Source: an uncultured Muribaculaceae bacterium
GTDB lineage: Bacteria; Bacteroidota; Bacteroidia; Bacteroidales; Muribaculaceae
Reading direction: 5' to 3'
Assembly (NCBI GenBank): GCA_910579845.1
Contig: CAJTWL010000002.1
Coordinates: forward strand, 113,581 to 177,580
DNA: 64,000 nucleotides
Shown in pieces: positions 9,087-18,042 of this stretch. The number at the start of each line of letters is the position of its first letter. The stretch's first letter is position 1. The position numbers and the translations under genes are program-made. The notes below the pieces were generated by a model. That model had not been told where the DNA came from and ran no database searches. It saw nothing but the letters and a program-made list of their open reading frames with translations.

Positions 9087-11624
9087 ATGAAAAACATATC
9101 GCATTTTGGAGCCATCCTTCCTATTGCAGCCTTGATGCTGAGCGGCGGGGTGGCTTCCGCTTTCACTCTACGTCACTTCAAGGCGTCAAAACCTGTCGAA
9201 GTCAATATCCCGGCAGTTCCCGATTCCCTCAAAAACGAAAACGCTTTTTCCAAGGAGCATCTTCTGGAATCGGCTCTCCCTGCTTCTCTGCAATACCAGA
9301 GACAGAACTGGACCACTATGACAGCGGATTCCGGAGGTAGACTCAAGCTGCTTCCCGCAGCTTCCAGACCACGTTTGCAGTCGTTCAAGACAAATCTGCG
9401 TTCTCCACGCTTCTCAAAGGGTTCACTTGTACTTCACACCAAAGGGATGGGGAATCTGATCGTCGACGGTATATCGGTTGCCAAGAAAGCGACTGTCGAC
9501 ACAATAGCCGGCGAGGCGTCAGCCCCGCTATCTCTCAATCCTGAACAGGATTATGATATCCAGATCAATATAGTGACTATGCCTGACGAGCCGGGTGTTC
9601 CGGAATTTAATGTTGAATATATACCGGATGCGGAATTCGGGGATATCTTGCCGGCGGAGGATATGTACAGTACGCGTCGCTTCTCTGTAAAGCAGACAAT
9701 GACCGGAGAACGCGTATACAAGTCACAGCTCTCGCCGGACGGCAAATATATTCTTCTGAAATATTCCAGACGTTTCAATCAGACAGAATGGACAAACAGA
9801 GCTTCGATTGTAGAGACCAACACGGGTAAAGTCATTTCCGAGAATATAGACAACTCCTCGGAATGGATGCCGGAAGGCGCCACATTATACCACACCGTGA
9901 AACAGCCTGACGGGTATATTCTCGTTGCGACTTACCTGCCATCGTTAAGGTCGGAAACCATTGCAAGGAATCTGCCCGATGGAAATTTCACAATGCTTCC
10001 GGACGGCAATACACTGATATATTATAAAGAGATCGAGGGTAAGAAGGATTCAGGAGATATGCGCCGCATCCTTGGTCCGGATGACCGCATACCCGGAAAC
10101 CGGAACCGCTCATATCTGATGAAATATGAAATATCGTCACACATATCCACACCTCTGACCTATGGAGGAGCCACGACCTCCCTTCTCGATATTGACAGGA
10201 CAGGAAGAAAAATCCTCTATATGAGTTCAGAGAACCGACCGGAGGAATATCCCTTCTACTTCAACAATCTCATTGAGCTTGATCTGAACACACTGCATAC
10301 AGACACAATCATAGCCAACGATCCATATATCAACAGTGCGGTCTACTCTCCTGATGCACACGAACTGTTTATAACAGGAAGTCCGTCGGCTTTTGAAGGA
10401 ATCGGCAGGAACTGCGGAGACCATGAGATTGCAAATGATTTCGACACACAGGGATTTATCTACAATATCGACAATCGTGAGGTACGAGCCATTACCAAGG
10501 AGTTCAATCCGGCATTACAAGGAGGCGCGATATGGAATCCCGCTGACAATACAATCTATTTCCGCGGTGAGGACGGTTTCTATACAAACCTGTATTCACT
10601 CAATCCCAAAAGCGGTTTTATCAAACGCCTGAATCCGGAAAACGAAACTGTCACAAGTTTCTCTGTGGGTGACGCTCAGAGCCGGTGGCTGACCTACTGC
10701 GGAGGTGGATTCACTAACACAGGTTCAGCCTACCTGATCTCCTTGAAAACCAACAAAGTCACCTGTCTCGCCGATCCGATGAAGGAGGAACTTGCGGGTG
10801 TCAGATTCGGTAAGATGATACATTGGTCATTCACATCGTCGGACGGCAGTGTCATAGACGGTTATGAATGCCGTCCCCCGGACTTCGATCCTAAAAAGAA
10901 ATATCCTCTGATAGTCTATTACTACGGAGGCACCTCTCCCTCTACTGCAGCTATCACTAATCCATATTCACCGCAGGTGTTCGCTTCACGCGATTATGTT
11001 GTATACGTTATAAACCCGAGCGGGACAACAGGTTACGGGCAGGAATTCTCCGCACGTCACGTAAACACCTGGGGGAAACGCACAGCCGAAGATATAATAG
11101 AGGGTGTAAAGGAATTCTGCAGACAGCGTAAATATGTCGATGACAAGAAGATCGGTTGCCTTGGCGCCTCATATGGCGGATTCATGACCGAATACCTACA
11201 GACTTTGACCGATATCTTCGCAGCTGCTGTCTCCCATGCCGGCATCTCCAATGTAACAAGCTATTGGGGCGAAGGTTCCTGGGGTTATTCCTACAATGCG
11301 ATTGCCGCTGCCAAAAGTTATCCGTGGACAAATCCTGACCTGTATACAAAACAGGGGTCTCTCTTCAACGTAGACAAGATACACACACCGTTATTGCTTC
11401 TGCACGGCACTGCCGACACAAATGTGCCGATCGGAGAGAGCATACAGCTATTCAATGCTCTGAAATTATTGAACAGGGAAGTCGAATTCATAACTGTTCA
11501 GGACGAAAACCACGTAATCACTAATTTCGATAAGAAGATTCTTTGGCAGAACACGATAATGGCATGGTTCGCCAAATATCTTCAGGATGATCCGCGCTGG
11601 TGGGATGAATTATACGGAAAATAA
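9087..11624 (+). CDS. Exported S9 family (prolyl oligopeptidase-type) peptidase
   Basis: 845 residues. Signal peptide (about 1-25), then an N-terminal beta-propeller region and a C-terminal alpha/beta-hydrolase domain. The catalytic triad is read as Ser695 in GASYGG, Asp777 in GTADTNVP and His809 in DENHV, with spacing normal for the family. The family cleaves short peptides, often after proline or as a dipeptidyl peptidase or acylaminoacyl peptidase. Probably periplasmic. Part of the 6361-14253 gene run; only 4 bp separate its stop from the next start. Confidence 0.94.
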   Translation: MKNISHFGAILPIAALMLSGGVASAFTLRHFKASKPVEVNIPAVPDSLKNENAFSKEHLLESALPASLQYQRQNWTTMTADSGGRLKLLPAASRPRLQSFKTNLRSPRFSKGSLVLHTKGMGNLIVDGISVAKKATVDTIAGEASAPLSLNPEQDYDIQINIVTMPDEPGVPEFNVEYIPDAEFGDILPAEDMYSTRRFSVKQTMTGERVYKSQLSPDGKYILLKYSRRFNQTEWTNRASIVETNTGKVISENIDNSSEWMPEGATLYHTVKQPDGYILVATYLPSLRSETIARNLPDGNFTMLPDGNTLIYYKEIEGKKDSGDMRRILGPDDRIPGNRNRSYLMKYEISSHISTPLTYGGATTSLLDIDRTGRKILYMSSENRPEEYPFYFNNLIELDLNTLHTDTIIANDPYINSAVYSPDAHELFITGSPSAFEGIGRNCGDHEIANDFDTQGFIYNIDNREVRAITKEFNPALQGGAIWNPADNTIYFRGEDGFYTNLYSLNPKSGFIKRLNPENETVTSFSVGDAQSRWLTYCGGGFTNTGSAYLISLKTNKVTCLADPMKEELAGVRFGKMIHWSFTSSDGSVIDGYECRPPDFDPKKKYPLIVYYYGGTSPSTAAITNPYSPQVFASRDYVVYVINPSGTTGYGQEFSARHVNTWGKRTAEDIIEGVKEFCRQRKYVDDKKIGCLGASYGGFMTEYLQTLTDIFAAAVSHAGISNVTSYWGEGSWGYSYNAIAAAKSYPWTNPDLYTKQGSLFNVDKIHTPLLLLHGTADTNVPIGESIQLFNALKLLNREVEFITVQDENHVITNFDKKILWQNTIMAWFAKYLQDDPRWWDELYGK

Positions 11625-11628
11625 TAAA

Positions 11629-11946
11629 ATGAAAAACAATAATATAAAATATCTGCCTCTCGTTTTCGCCGCTCTGTTGGCGGCATCCTGCTCGCATACC
11701 GACAAAGGAGAGGAATCAGCCGCTGAAATCGAGGCAGCGATGATGGAGGGACGCGAAGCGGCAAAAATATTTGTAAACCGACCGTGGCGCGACACGGTCG
11801 AACTGCAGAGCCGTCTTCTCGAAGCCAGATCTCACAGGGCAAAATATGATACACTTGGTCTTAAAAGATGTGCCGAGGCATACGACTCAGGTTTTGTCTC
11901 GACTATCCGTACTGTCAATCCCGATGTGGCAAATCAGATTAAATGA
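11629..11946 (+). CDS. Small lipoprotein of unknown function
   Basis: 105 residues from the ATG at 11629, chosen because MKNNNIKYLPLVFAALLAASC forms a clean lipoprotein signal (landmark: lipobox AASC, Cys about 21); upstream in-frame starts would bury this signal and overlap the peptidase gene. The mature part is polar and helical, with an acidic start (EESAAEIEAAMMEG). No recognised domain. Its place, 4 bp after the peptidase and 9 bp before the next gene, suggests it is a real operon member. Confidence 0.75.
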   Translation: MKNNNIKYLPLVFAALLAASCSHTDKGEESAAEIEAAMMEGREAAKIFVNRPWRDTVELQSRLLEARSHRAKYDTLGLKRCAEAYDSGFVSTIRTVNPDVANQIK

Positions 11947-11955
11947 TTTTCATCC

Positions 11956-12732
11956 ATGACTATAAAACCGGAAATAGCCCGGCTTCTGCAGACTGAAGCC
12001 GAAAGAATAAATAACCCTGCATTCATAACCGAGGATCCTGTTCAGTTTCCCCGCAGGTTTTCAAAACTTCAAGATATTGAAATAGTCGCTTTTCTATCCG
12101 CCATCATTGCCTGGGGTAGACGGACCATGATATGCCGCGATGCGGAAAGGATGCTCAACCTTATGGATAATGATCCTTATAATTACGTAATGGACGAAGG
12201 ATATCTTGACCTTGACCCCGGTCTGAACCTACACCGCACGTTTTTCGCATCCCACTTTCAATATTTTCTAAAAGGATTGCGTGAAATCTACAGACAGCAT
12301 GCCAGCCTTGACGCATTTGCAAAAAGCAGAATGGTCGGTGGCGATGAAGCACCCGCCTGGAAGCTTGTAGAGGAAATGGAGAATGTGATGCGTACGGTCA
12401 ACGACGGAAAGGACTGTTCCCAATGTCTTCCGGTAAATCTCAAATCCACGGCACTCAAACGTATCAACATGGCTTTACGATGGCTTGTGCGTGACGACGG
12501 GATTGTGGATATGGGTGTATGGAAGTCAATTCCCAAAAGCAAACTGTATATTCCGCTTGATGTGCATGTCGGCAACACGGCACGCAGTCTCGGACTGCTT
12601 ACACGCAAAGCCAATGACCGCAAAAGCGTGGAACTAATTACAGAAAGCCTTCGCACACTTCGTCCTGATGATCCTGCGGTTTTTGATTATGCATTATTCG
12701 GAATAGGAATCGAAGAAGCCAAAAACAAGTAG
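11956..12732 (+). CDS. TIGR02757 family protein (DUF2400)
   Basis: 258 residues, no signal peptide. The segments DPVQFPRRFSKLQDIEIVAFLSA, IAWGRRTMICRDAERML and DVHVGNTARSLGLL are typical of TIGR02757/DUF2400. Members have a helical fold related to the HhH-GPD DNA glycosylase superfamily, but their function is not established. The C-terminal FDYALFGIGIE also matches. Cytoplasmic. In the same run as its neighbours, 24 bp before the glycoside hydrolase gene. Confidence 0.85.
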   Translation: MTIKPEIARLLQTEAERINNPAFITEDPVQFPRRFSKLQDIEIVAFLSAIIAWGRRTMICRDAERMLNLMDNDPYNYVMDEGYLDLDPGLNLHRTFFASHFQYFLKGLREIYRQHASLDAFAKSRMVGGDEAPAWKLVEEMENVMRTVNDGKDCSQCLPVNLKSTALKRINMALRWLVRDDGIVDMGVWKSIPKSKLYIPLDVHVGNTARSLGLLTRKANDRKSVELITESLRTLRPDDPAVFDYALFGIGIEEAKNK

Positions 12733-12756
12733 CTGCAAATTTTCCACAACAACATA

Positions 12757-14253
12757 ATGAACAACATATTTAAATTTATAGCAGGCGTTTTGATACTGTT
12801 CTGTGGATTGAGTTCATTTGCCACAGAAAATCCCAAACGCGAATTCCGAGGGGCTTGGCTCCATGTCATAGGTCAGACACAATGGCAGTCGAAGTCTACC
12901 GAACAGGCTAAACAGTATATACGCGAACAACTCGACAAACTGCATGACGCAGGATGCAATGCCGTTATCTTCCAGGTACGCCCTACTGCCGACGCACTAT
13001 ACAAATCGGAACTGGAACCATGGAGCGCATGGCTCACCGGCAAGCGCGGAAAGGCTCCGGAACCGCTTTGGGATCCTCTGGAGTACTGTCTTGAAGAAAC
13101 ACATAAACGTGGAATGGAATTTCATGCATGGCTTAATCCTTACCGCGTAACTTCCAATGAGAAAGATACCCTTCCGGCAAATCACATGGCATTTAAAAAA
13201 CCGCACCTCTTCTTCCGCTACCGCGGTCAAGTGCTTTTTGATCCGGCATGGCAGGAGAACCGCGATTTCATATGTGAGGTTGTCAGGGATATAACCAGAC
13301 GATATGATGTGGATGCCATTCACATCGATGACTATTTCTATCCATATCCAAAAAAGGGATTGGATATTCCCGATCAGGCAAGCTACGCGAAATTCGGTGA
13401 CGGCATGCCGAAAAATGACTGGCGCCGCAAAAACGTGGATCTCCTGATAGAACAACTGCATAAAACAATAAAATCGGAGAAGCCGTGGGTAAGATTCGGT
13501 GTCAGCCCATTTGGCATCTGGCGTAACAAACAGTCGGATCCACGCGGTTCAGAAAGTTCGGGACTGCAGAATTATGACGACCTATACGCCGATGTCATCC
13601 TTTGGGCAAACAAAGGATGGATCGACTACCTTGCACCGCAGCTTTACTGGAACCTTGACACCAAGGCGGCACCAAGCCGTAAACTCGTAAAATGGTGGAA
13701 CGACAACGCTTCAGCAGTTGACATCTATGTCGGACAGGATGTAAACAGAACAATGACAACTGCCGATCCGGGAAATAATGACAAAAATGAACTCGACACG
13801 AAAATGAATCTATCCAGAGAACTGCCAAACATAAAGGGAAATATCTGGTGGAGCGGGTATTGGGTCACTCAGAATCTTAAAGGAGTGGCAGATTCGCTTG
13901 CCTTGAAATATCAATCGACCATAGCACTGCCTCCAGCCTATGGAGACAAAAACGTCAAGCCGAAACCGGTAAAACAGATAAGCATCGAGAAGCGAAACGG
14001 GAAGGAATTCCTTGAATGGACTCCGGAAAATCACGGAGCCACACCGCATGAGAACGATCCGTTCCGGTTCGTGATATACAAATTCTATCCGGCGGAAACA
14101 CAAGACACTTCAGACCCGGCTACAATCATAGACCTTACTCCTAAACACAGCATTGAGATAGATTCGAAAGAGAAGGCTGTGACATATGCAGTCACCACTC
14201 TCGACCGTATGAACCGAGAGTCGGAACCTATATTCCTATATAAAAAGGACTGA
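12757..14253 (+). CDS. Exported glycoside hydrolase-like protein (GHL10/DUF187, YddW-like)
   Basis: 498 residues with a signal peptide (about 1-22). A TIM-barrel of the GHL10 family (Pfam 02638): EFRGAWLHVIGQTQW at the start, NAVIFQVRPTADALY, FHAWLNPYRV, DAIHIDDYFYPYP and IDYLAPQLYWN. A C-terminal beta-sandwich (residues about 400-498) follows. Related enzymes act on bacterial cell-wall or other glycans, but the substrate of this clade is not settled. Last gene of the operon, followed by two hairpins. Confidence 0.9.
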   Translation: MNNIFKFIAGVLILFCGLSSFATENPKREFRGAWLHVIGQTQWQSKSTEQAKQYIREQLDKLHDAGCNAVIFQVRPTADALYKSELEPWSAWLTGKRGKAPEPLWDPLEYCLEETHKRGMEFHAWLNPYRVTSNEKDTLPANHMAFKKPHLFFRYRGQVLFDPAWQENRDFICEVVRDITRRYDVDAIHIDDYFYPYPKKGLDIPDQASYAKFGDGMPKNDWRRKNVDLLIEQLHKTIKSEKPWVRFGVSPFGIWRNKQSDPRGSESSGLQNYDDLYADVILWANKGWIDYLAPQLYWNLDTKAAPSRKLVKWWNDNASAVDIYVGQDVNRTMTTADPGNNDKNELDTKMNLSRELPNIKGNIWWSGYWVTQNLKGVADSLALKYQSTIALPPAYGDKNVKPKPVKQISIEKRNGKEFLEWTPENHGATPHENDPFRFVIYKFYPAETQDTSDPATIIDLTPKHSIEIDSKEKAVTYAVTTLDRMNRESEPIFLYKKD

Positions 14254-14281
14254 GCAGGAAGTTGCTTAAGAATATACAGAA

Positions 14282-14321
14282 ATAAGGGTGCAGTTCAAAA
14301 AAATTGCATCCTTATCTTTTT
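14282..14321 (+). terminator. Rho-independent terminator after the GHL10 gene
   Basis: Arms 14282-14292 and 14305-14315 pair over 11 bp with one G-U, followed by a T run (14317-14321). Confidence 0.75.
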
Positions 14322-14397
14322 AAACATACTCTAAGAAGCTAAAGTCAGCTTGACTTTTCTATCTGTATATCATAAAAAAATATGCGCTATTCTGCAC

Positions 14398-14441
14398 AAA
14401 AAATAACAGATACGTCAAAATTGCCGTATCTGTTATTTTTT
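14398..14441. terminator. Second, perfect 17-bp hairpin with A/T ends
   Basis: Arms 14398-14414 and 14425-14441 are perfect complements; loop of 10 nt; ends in AAAAAA/TTTTTT, so it can end transcripts in both directions. It isolates the second SusC operon. Confidence 0.8.
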
Positions 14442-14467
14442 ACTTTTTATTTATCATAACATACTTT

Positions 14468-14475
14468 TACATTTG
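14468..14475 (+). promoter_or_regulatory. Predicted -7 box of the second SusC/SusD operon
   Basis: TACATTTG fits TAnnTTTG; the expected -33 site is T-rich (14445-14448) but not a clean TTTG. Predicted start near 14481, leader about 37 nt. Confidence 0.5.
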
Positions 14476-14517
14476 TTGACATTATAGAAACTATAAATCT
14501 AATCTAACAGTCAAATT

Positions 14518-17500
14518 ATGAAACAGCCTCAAAAACTAATGCTGTTATTGGCGACAGTCCTGTTGACGTCGGTGTCTGCCTTCGCATCATCGCGTACACT
14601 GACAGGAACCGTGGTAGACTCACAGAAAGAGCCGGTCATCGGAGCCAGTATCATGCTTGTAAAATCATCTACAGGATGTATGACAGACACAGACGGAGCT
14701 TTCACATTGAAAGTTCCCGAAGGTCCGGTGTCCCTCAAGATTTCTTATGTGGGATGTGTCACACAGACAGTCAAGGTTGCCGCCAACCAAAGTATAGTCA
14801 ACGTCACTATGCAAGAGGATGCTCAATCGCTCGAAGAGACGATTGTGGTAGGTTACGGTACACAAAAGAAAGTCAACCTCACCGGAGCAGTGGCATCTGT
14901 CGACGGCAAGAGTCTTGAAGATCGTCCCGCAAGTTCAATTTCCACAATGCTTCAAGGCTCTGTTTCGGGTCTTAACGTAACCGTTTCTTCCGGTGTACCC
15001 GGAAGCTCACCCGACCTCAATATCCGAGGGACAGCCTCTATCAACGGCGGTTCTCCCCTTGTGCTTATCGATGGGTCAATTGGCGAGATAAACAATGTCA
15101 ATCCAAATGACGTGCAGTCGATCTCGGTGATAAAGGATGCATCCGCAGCGGCAGTATACGGTGCCCGCGCCGCTTTCGGTGTGATTCTTGTCACTACCAA
15201 AAACGGCAAAAACGACGGCAAAGCCACAGTACGCTACAACGGACGTTTCGGTTGGCAGGAACCCACTACCAGCACAGATTACGAAACCCGCGGCTACATG
15301 AGTGTCTACACAATCAACAAATTCTGGCAATCGGGCAACAATGGCAACAACTATGTCCAATATGATAACGATGACATGATGGCTTTGCTCGAGCGTATCA
15401 ATGACAAAACCGAGAATCCTGCCCGTCCATGGGTTGTGGAGCAGACCGTAGGCGGTAAACGTGTATGGAAATACTACGGCAACTACGACTGGTACAACAC
15501 TCTTTTCCAGAAACGCCACTTCCAGACACAGCATAACATCTCACTGAGCGGAGGCTCAAAGATCATGAGATATTTCGTTTCAGGAAGCCTTGACCATAAC
15601 AACGGTTATCTGAAAATAAATCCAGACAAATACCGCAAATACACACTCCGTGCAAAAGTTGATTTTGACATCAACAAATATGCCAACTTCAGCAACAACA
15701 CATCATTCTTTGGTTCTACATATGAGTTCCAGGGAGATGGTACTGTCGAGAACACAATGGCATATTCAGCCGAGCATGGTCTCCCCATATTCCCTATGCA
15801 CAATCCCGGCTTCTACGACAGCGAAGGAAATCTGCAGGACGGAGGATATGTATACAATCAGCCCTGGACCAACTATCAGGTAGCCAACGGACGCCACATC
15901 ATCGTCTCCGAAGGAAGCCACCGTAACACCAAGCGTTGGTCAGACTTCACGACAACATCACGTCTGAATATCACACCCGTCAAGCAACTGGTATTGTCGG
16001 CAGACTTCACATATCGCCTGTATCAGACAAGAAATACATTCCGTTCACAGCCCTTCTATTTCCGCCAGACTCCTGACTCTCCACTCGAATCGTATGCAAA
16101 GGGAGCAGGTCTTGACGAACTTCAGGAGAGCATAAACACACGCCACTACTATTCAGTCAACGCTATTGCAACCTATCAGGACACCTTCAAAGACTCCCAC
16201 AACCTGAAGGTAATGGCAGGTTACAACTATGAGACCATGAACTATAAGAATGTCGGCGTTGTCGGCGAGAATTTCGCTTCAACTGATCTTGATGACCTCG
16301 AACTTATTGTTCCGGACGCTGATGGACAGACAAAGACAAGCGTAAGCGGTGGTCAGCGCCAATACTCCACACAGGGTATCTTCGGACGTATCAACTATGA
16401 CTATGAAGGCAAATATCTCGTCGAGCTATCCGGACGCTACGATGGATCTTCACGATTCGCAAAAGGGAACCGTTGGGGCTTTTTCCCCTCCGGATCACTC
16501 GGATGGCGCTTCTCAGAAGAGAAATTCTTCGAATCATTGCAGCCCTGGTGGAGCAATGGTAAGATTCGTTTCTCATACGGTACTCTTGGAAACCAGAACG
16601 TCAGTTCATATTATACTTTCCTCCGTCAGATCAGCATAAAAGACTTCTCCGCCTTCTCATTCGGCGAGGGTTCGACAATGGCTCAGTATGCTACCCTTGG
16701 CGCTCCGATCGCAGGAGACCTTTCATGGGAGACTGCCCACCAGTGGGATCTCGGTTTTGACTTAGGTTTCTTCAACAACCGTCTTAACGCGGCTGTCGAT
16801 CTATACATTCGTGATACTAAAAACATGCTTACAGATGGCATCACCATTCCGACAGTATTCGGCGCGGATCCACCGGACATGAATACTGCCGACCTTCGCA
16901 CAAAGGGTTACGAGCTGTCTCTTAACTGGAACGATTCATTCAATCTGTTCGGACATCCTTTCTCATACGGAGTAGGATTCAACATAAGCGACTATCAGGC
17001 TAAGATTACAAAATACCTCAGCAACGGGAACAAAGTACTGAGCGAGAAATACTATGAAGGAAAACGTCTTGGCGAGATCTGGGGATTCGTTACCGACGGT
17101 CTGTTCAAAACAGATGAGGAGGCTAAGGAATACACCACCCGTATCGATCACAGCTACATCGGAACAGCCCGTCTTGAAGGCGGCTGGTTGGCAGGCGATG
17201 TCAAATTCGTGGATCTTGACGGAAACGGCGAGATAGGAATCGGCAAGAACACTGTCGAAGACCACGGCGACCGCAAAGTGCTTGGCAATTCACTTGCTTC
17301 ACTCCAATACGGTATCCGCGCAAACTTCAACTATGTAGGAATCGACTTCAACATCTTCTTCCAGGGAACCGGTAACCATTATTGGTATCCGGCAGCACGA
17401 AACGGACAGTTCTGGGGATGCTATTCTTATTCATACCTAAGCTATATGCCCAAAGACTTCCTTGACCAATGCTGGAGCGAAGATAATCCGGATGCATACT

Positions 17501-17829
17501 TCCCACGTCCACGATGCTATTTGTCATCAGGCGGTTACCTGAAACCGGCTATGCTTAATGACCGTTACTTGCAGAATCTTCGTTACTTACGTTTGAAGAA
17601 CCTGACAGTGGGTTACACATTCCCCAACAAGTGGACCCGCAAGGCAGGCATTGACAAGGTTCGCGTATATTTCTCAGGTGAAAACCTCTGCTACTGGTCT
17701 CCATTCCACACAAAATATATCGACCCTGAGAATGGTTTCCGAAGAAATAATGATTCAACCAACGCCGCTGAGCAGATGACCTATCCCTGGCCCAAAACAA
17801 TCATGTTCGGACTTGACCTCGCATTCTAA
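14518..17829 (+). CDS. SusC-like TonB-dependent outer-membrane receptor
   Basis: 1103 residues, complete. Signal peptide (about 1-23), a carboxypeptidase-regulatory-like domain (about 27-105, LTGTVVDSQKEPVIGAS), the TonB-box region ETIVVGYGTQKKVNLTGAV, then the plug (LNIRGTASINGGSPLVLIDG, ISVIKDASAAAVYGARAAFG) and a 22-strand barrel ending in phenylalanine (MFGLDLAF). It imports ligand with the SusD encoded downstream. Unusually, an approximately 195-bp repeat element separates it from susD. Substrate not readable; neighbours suggest a phosphodiester or nucleic-acid target (inference). Confidence 0.97.
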   Translation: MKQPQKLMLLLATVLLTSVSAFASSRTLTGTVVDSQKEPVIGASIMLVKSSTGCMTDTDGAFTLKVPEGPVSLKISYVGCVTQTVKVAANQSIVNVTMQEDAQSLEETIVVGYGTQKKVNLTGAVASVDGKSLEDRPASSISTMLQGSVSGLNVTVSSGVPGSSPDLNIRGTASINGGSPLVLIDGSIGEINNVNPNDVQSISVIKDASAAAVYGARAAFGVILVTTKNGKNDGKATVRYNGRFGWQEPTTSTDYETRGYMSVYTINKFWQSGNNGNNYVQYDNDDMMALLERINDKTENPARPWVVEQTVGGKRVWKYYGNYDWYNTLFQKRHFQTQHNISLSGGSKIMRYFVSGSLDHNNGYLKINPDKYRKYTLRAKVDFDINKYANFSNNTSFFGSTYEFQGDGTVENTMAYSAEHGLPIFPMHNPGFYDSEGNLQDGGYVYNQPWTNYQVANGRHIIVSEGSHRNTKRWSDFTTTSRLNITPVKQLVLSADFTYRLYQTRNTFRSQPFYFRQTPDSPLESYAKGAGLDELQESINTRHYYSVNAIATYQDTFKDSHNLKVMAGYNYETMNYKNVGVVGENFASTDLDDLELIVPDADGQTKTSVSGGQRQYSTQGIFGRINYDYEGKYLVELSGRYDGSSRFAKGNRWGFFPSGSLGWRFSEEKFFESLQPWWSNGKIRFSYGTLGNQNVSSYYTFLRQISIKDFSAFSFGEGSTMAQYATLGAPIAGDLSWETAHQWDLGFDLGFFNNRLNAAVDLYIRDTKNMLTDGITIPTVFGADPPDMNTADLRTKGYELSLNWNDSFNLFGHPFSYGVGFNISDYQAKITKYLSNGNKVLSEKYYEGKRLGEIWGFVTDGLFKTDEEAKEYTTRIDHSYIGTARLEGGWLAGDVKFVDLDGNGEIGIGKNTVEDHGDRKVLGNSLASLQYGIRANFNYVGIDFNIFFQGTGNHYWYPAARNGQFWGCYSYSYLSYMPKDFLDQCWSEDNPDAYFPRPRCYLSSGGYLKPAMLNDRYLQNLRYLRLKNLTVGYTFPNKWTRKAGIDKVRVYFSGENLCYWSPFHTKYIDPENGFRRNNDSTNAAEQMTYPWPKTIMFGLDLAF

Positions 17830-18023
17830 GAAGTGATTTAAACTTTTTGCGAAAACTTAATGAAAGTGAATTTATGTATTCTTCGAGGTCAATCTTCATC
17901 AATATTTTGGCATCTTCCGCCCCTTTCATCGGTTGCATAGCCCGCTATGCTCCCTCTTCAAAAAACGGAATCTGCTCAGAATCTTAATGAACCTTAACCT
18001 CGAAAAAAGTTTAAATCACTTCT
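17829..18023 (-). repeat. Intergenic palindromic element, copy A (195 bp)
   Basis: 20-bp perfect terminal inverted repeats at 17829-17848 and 18004-18023. The 34-nt core lies at 17926-17959 on the minus strand: stem CATAG/CTATG, loop CGGG. Outside the core, TTCCG arms (17915-17919 and 17966-17970) pair, extended by A-U and G-U pairs, so the whole unit can fold as one long hairpin. It fills the susC-susD intergenic space; the left repeat starts inside the susC stop codon. No coding capacity. Confidence 0.85.
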
Positions 18024-18042
18024 AACCTTAACAATAGAAACA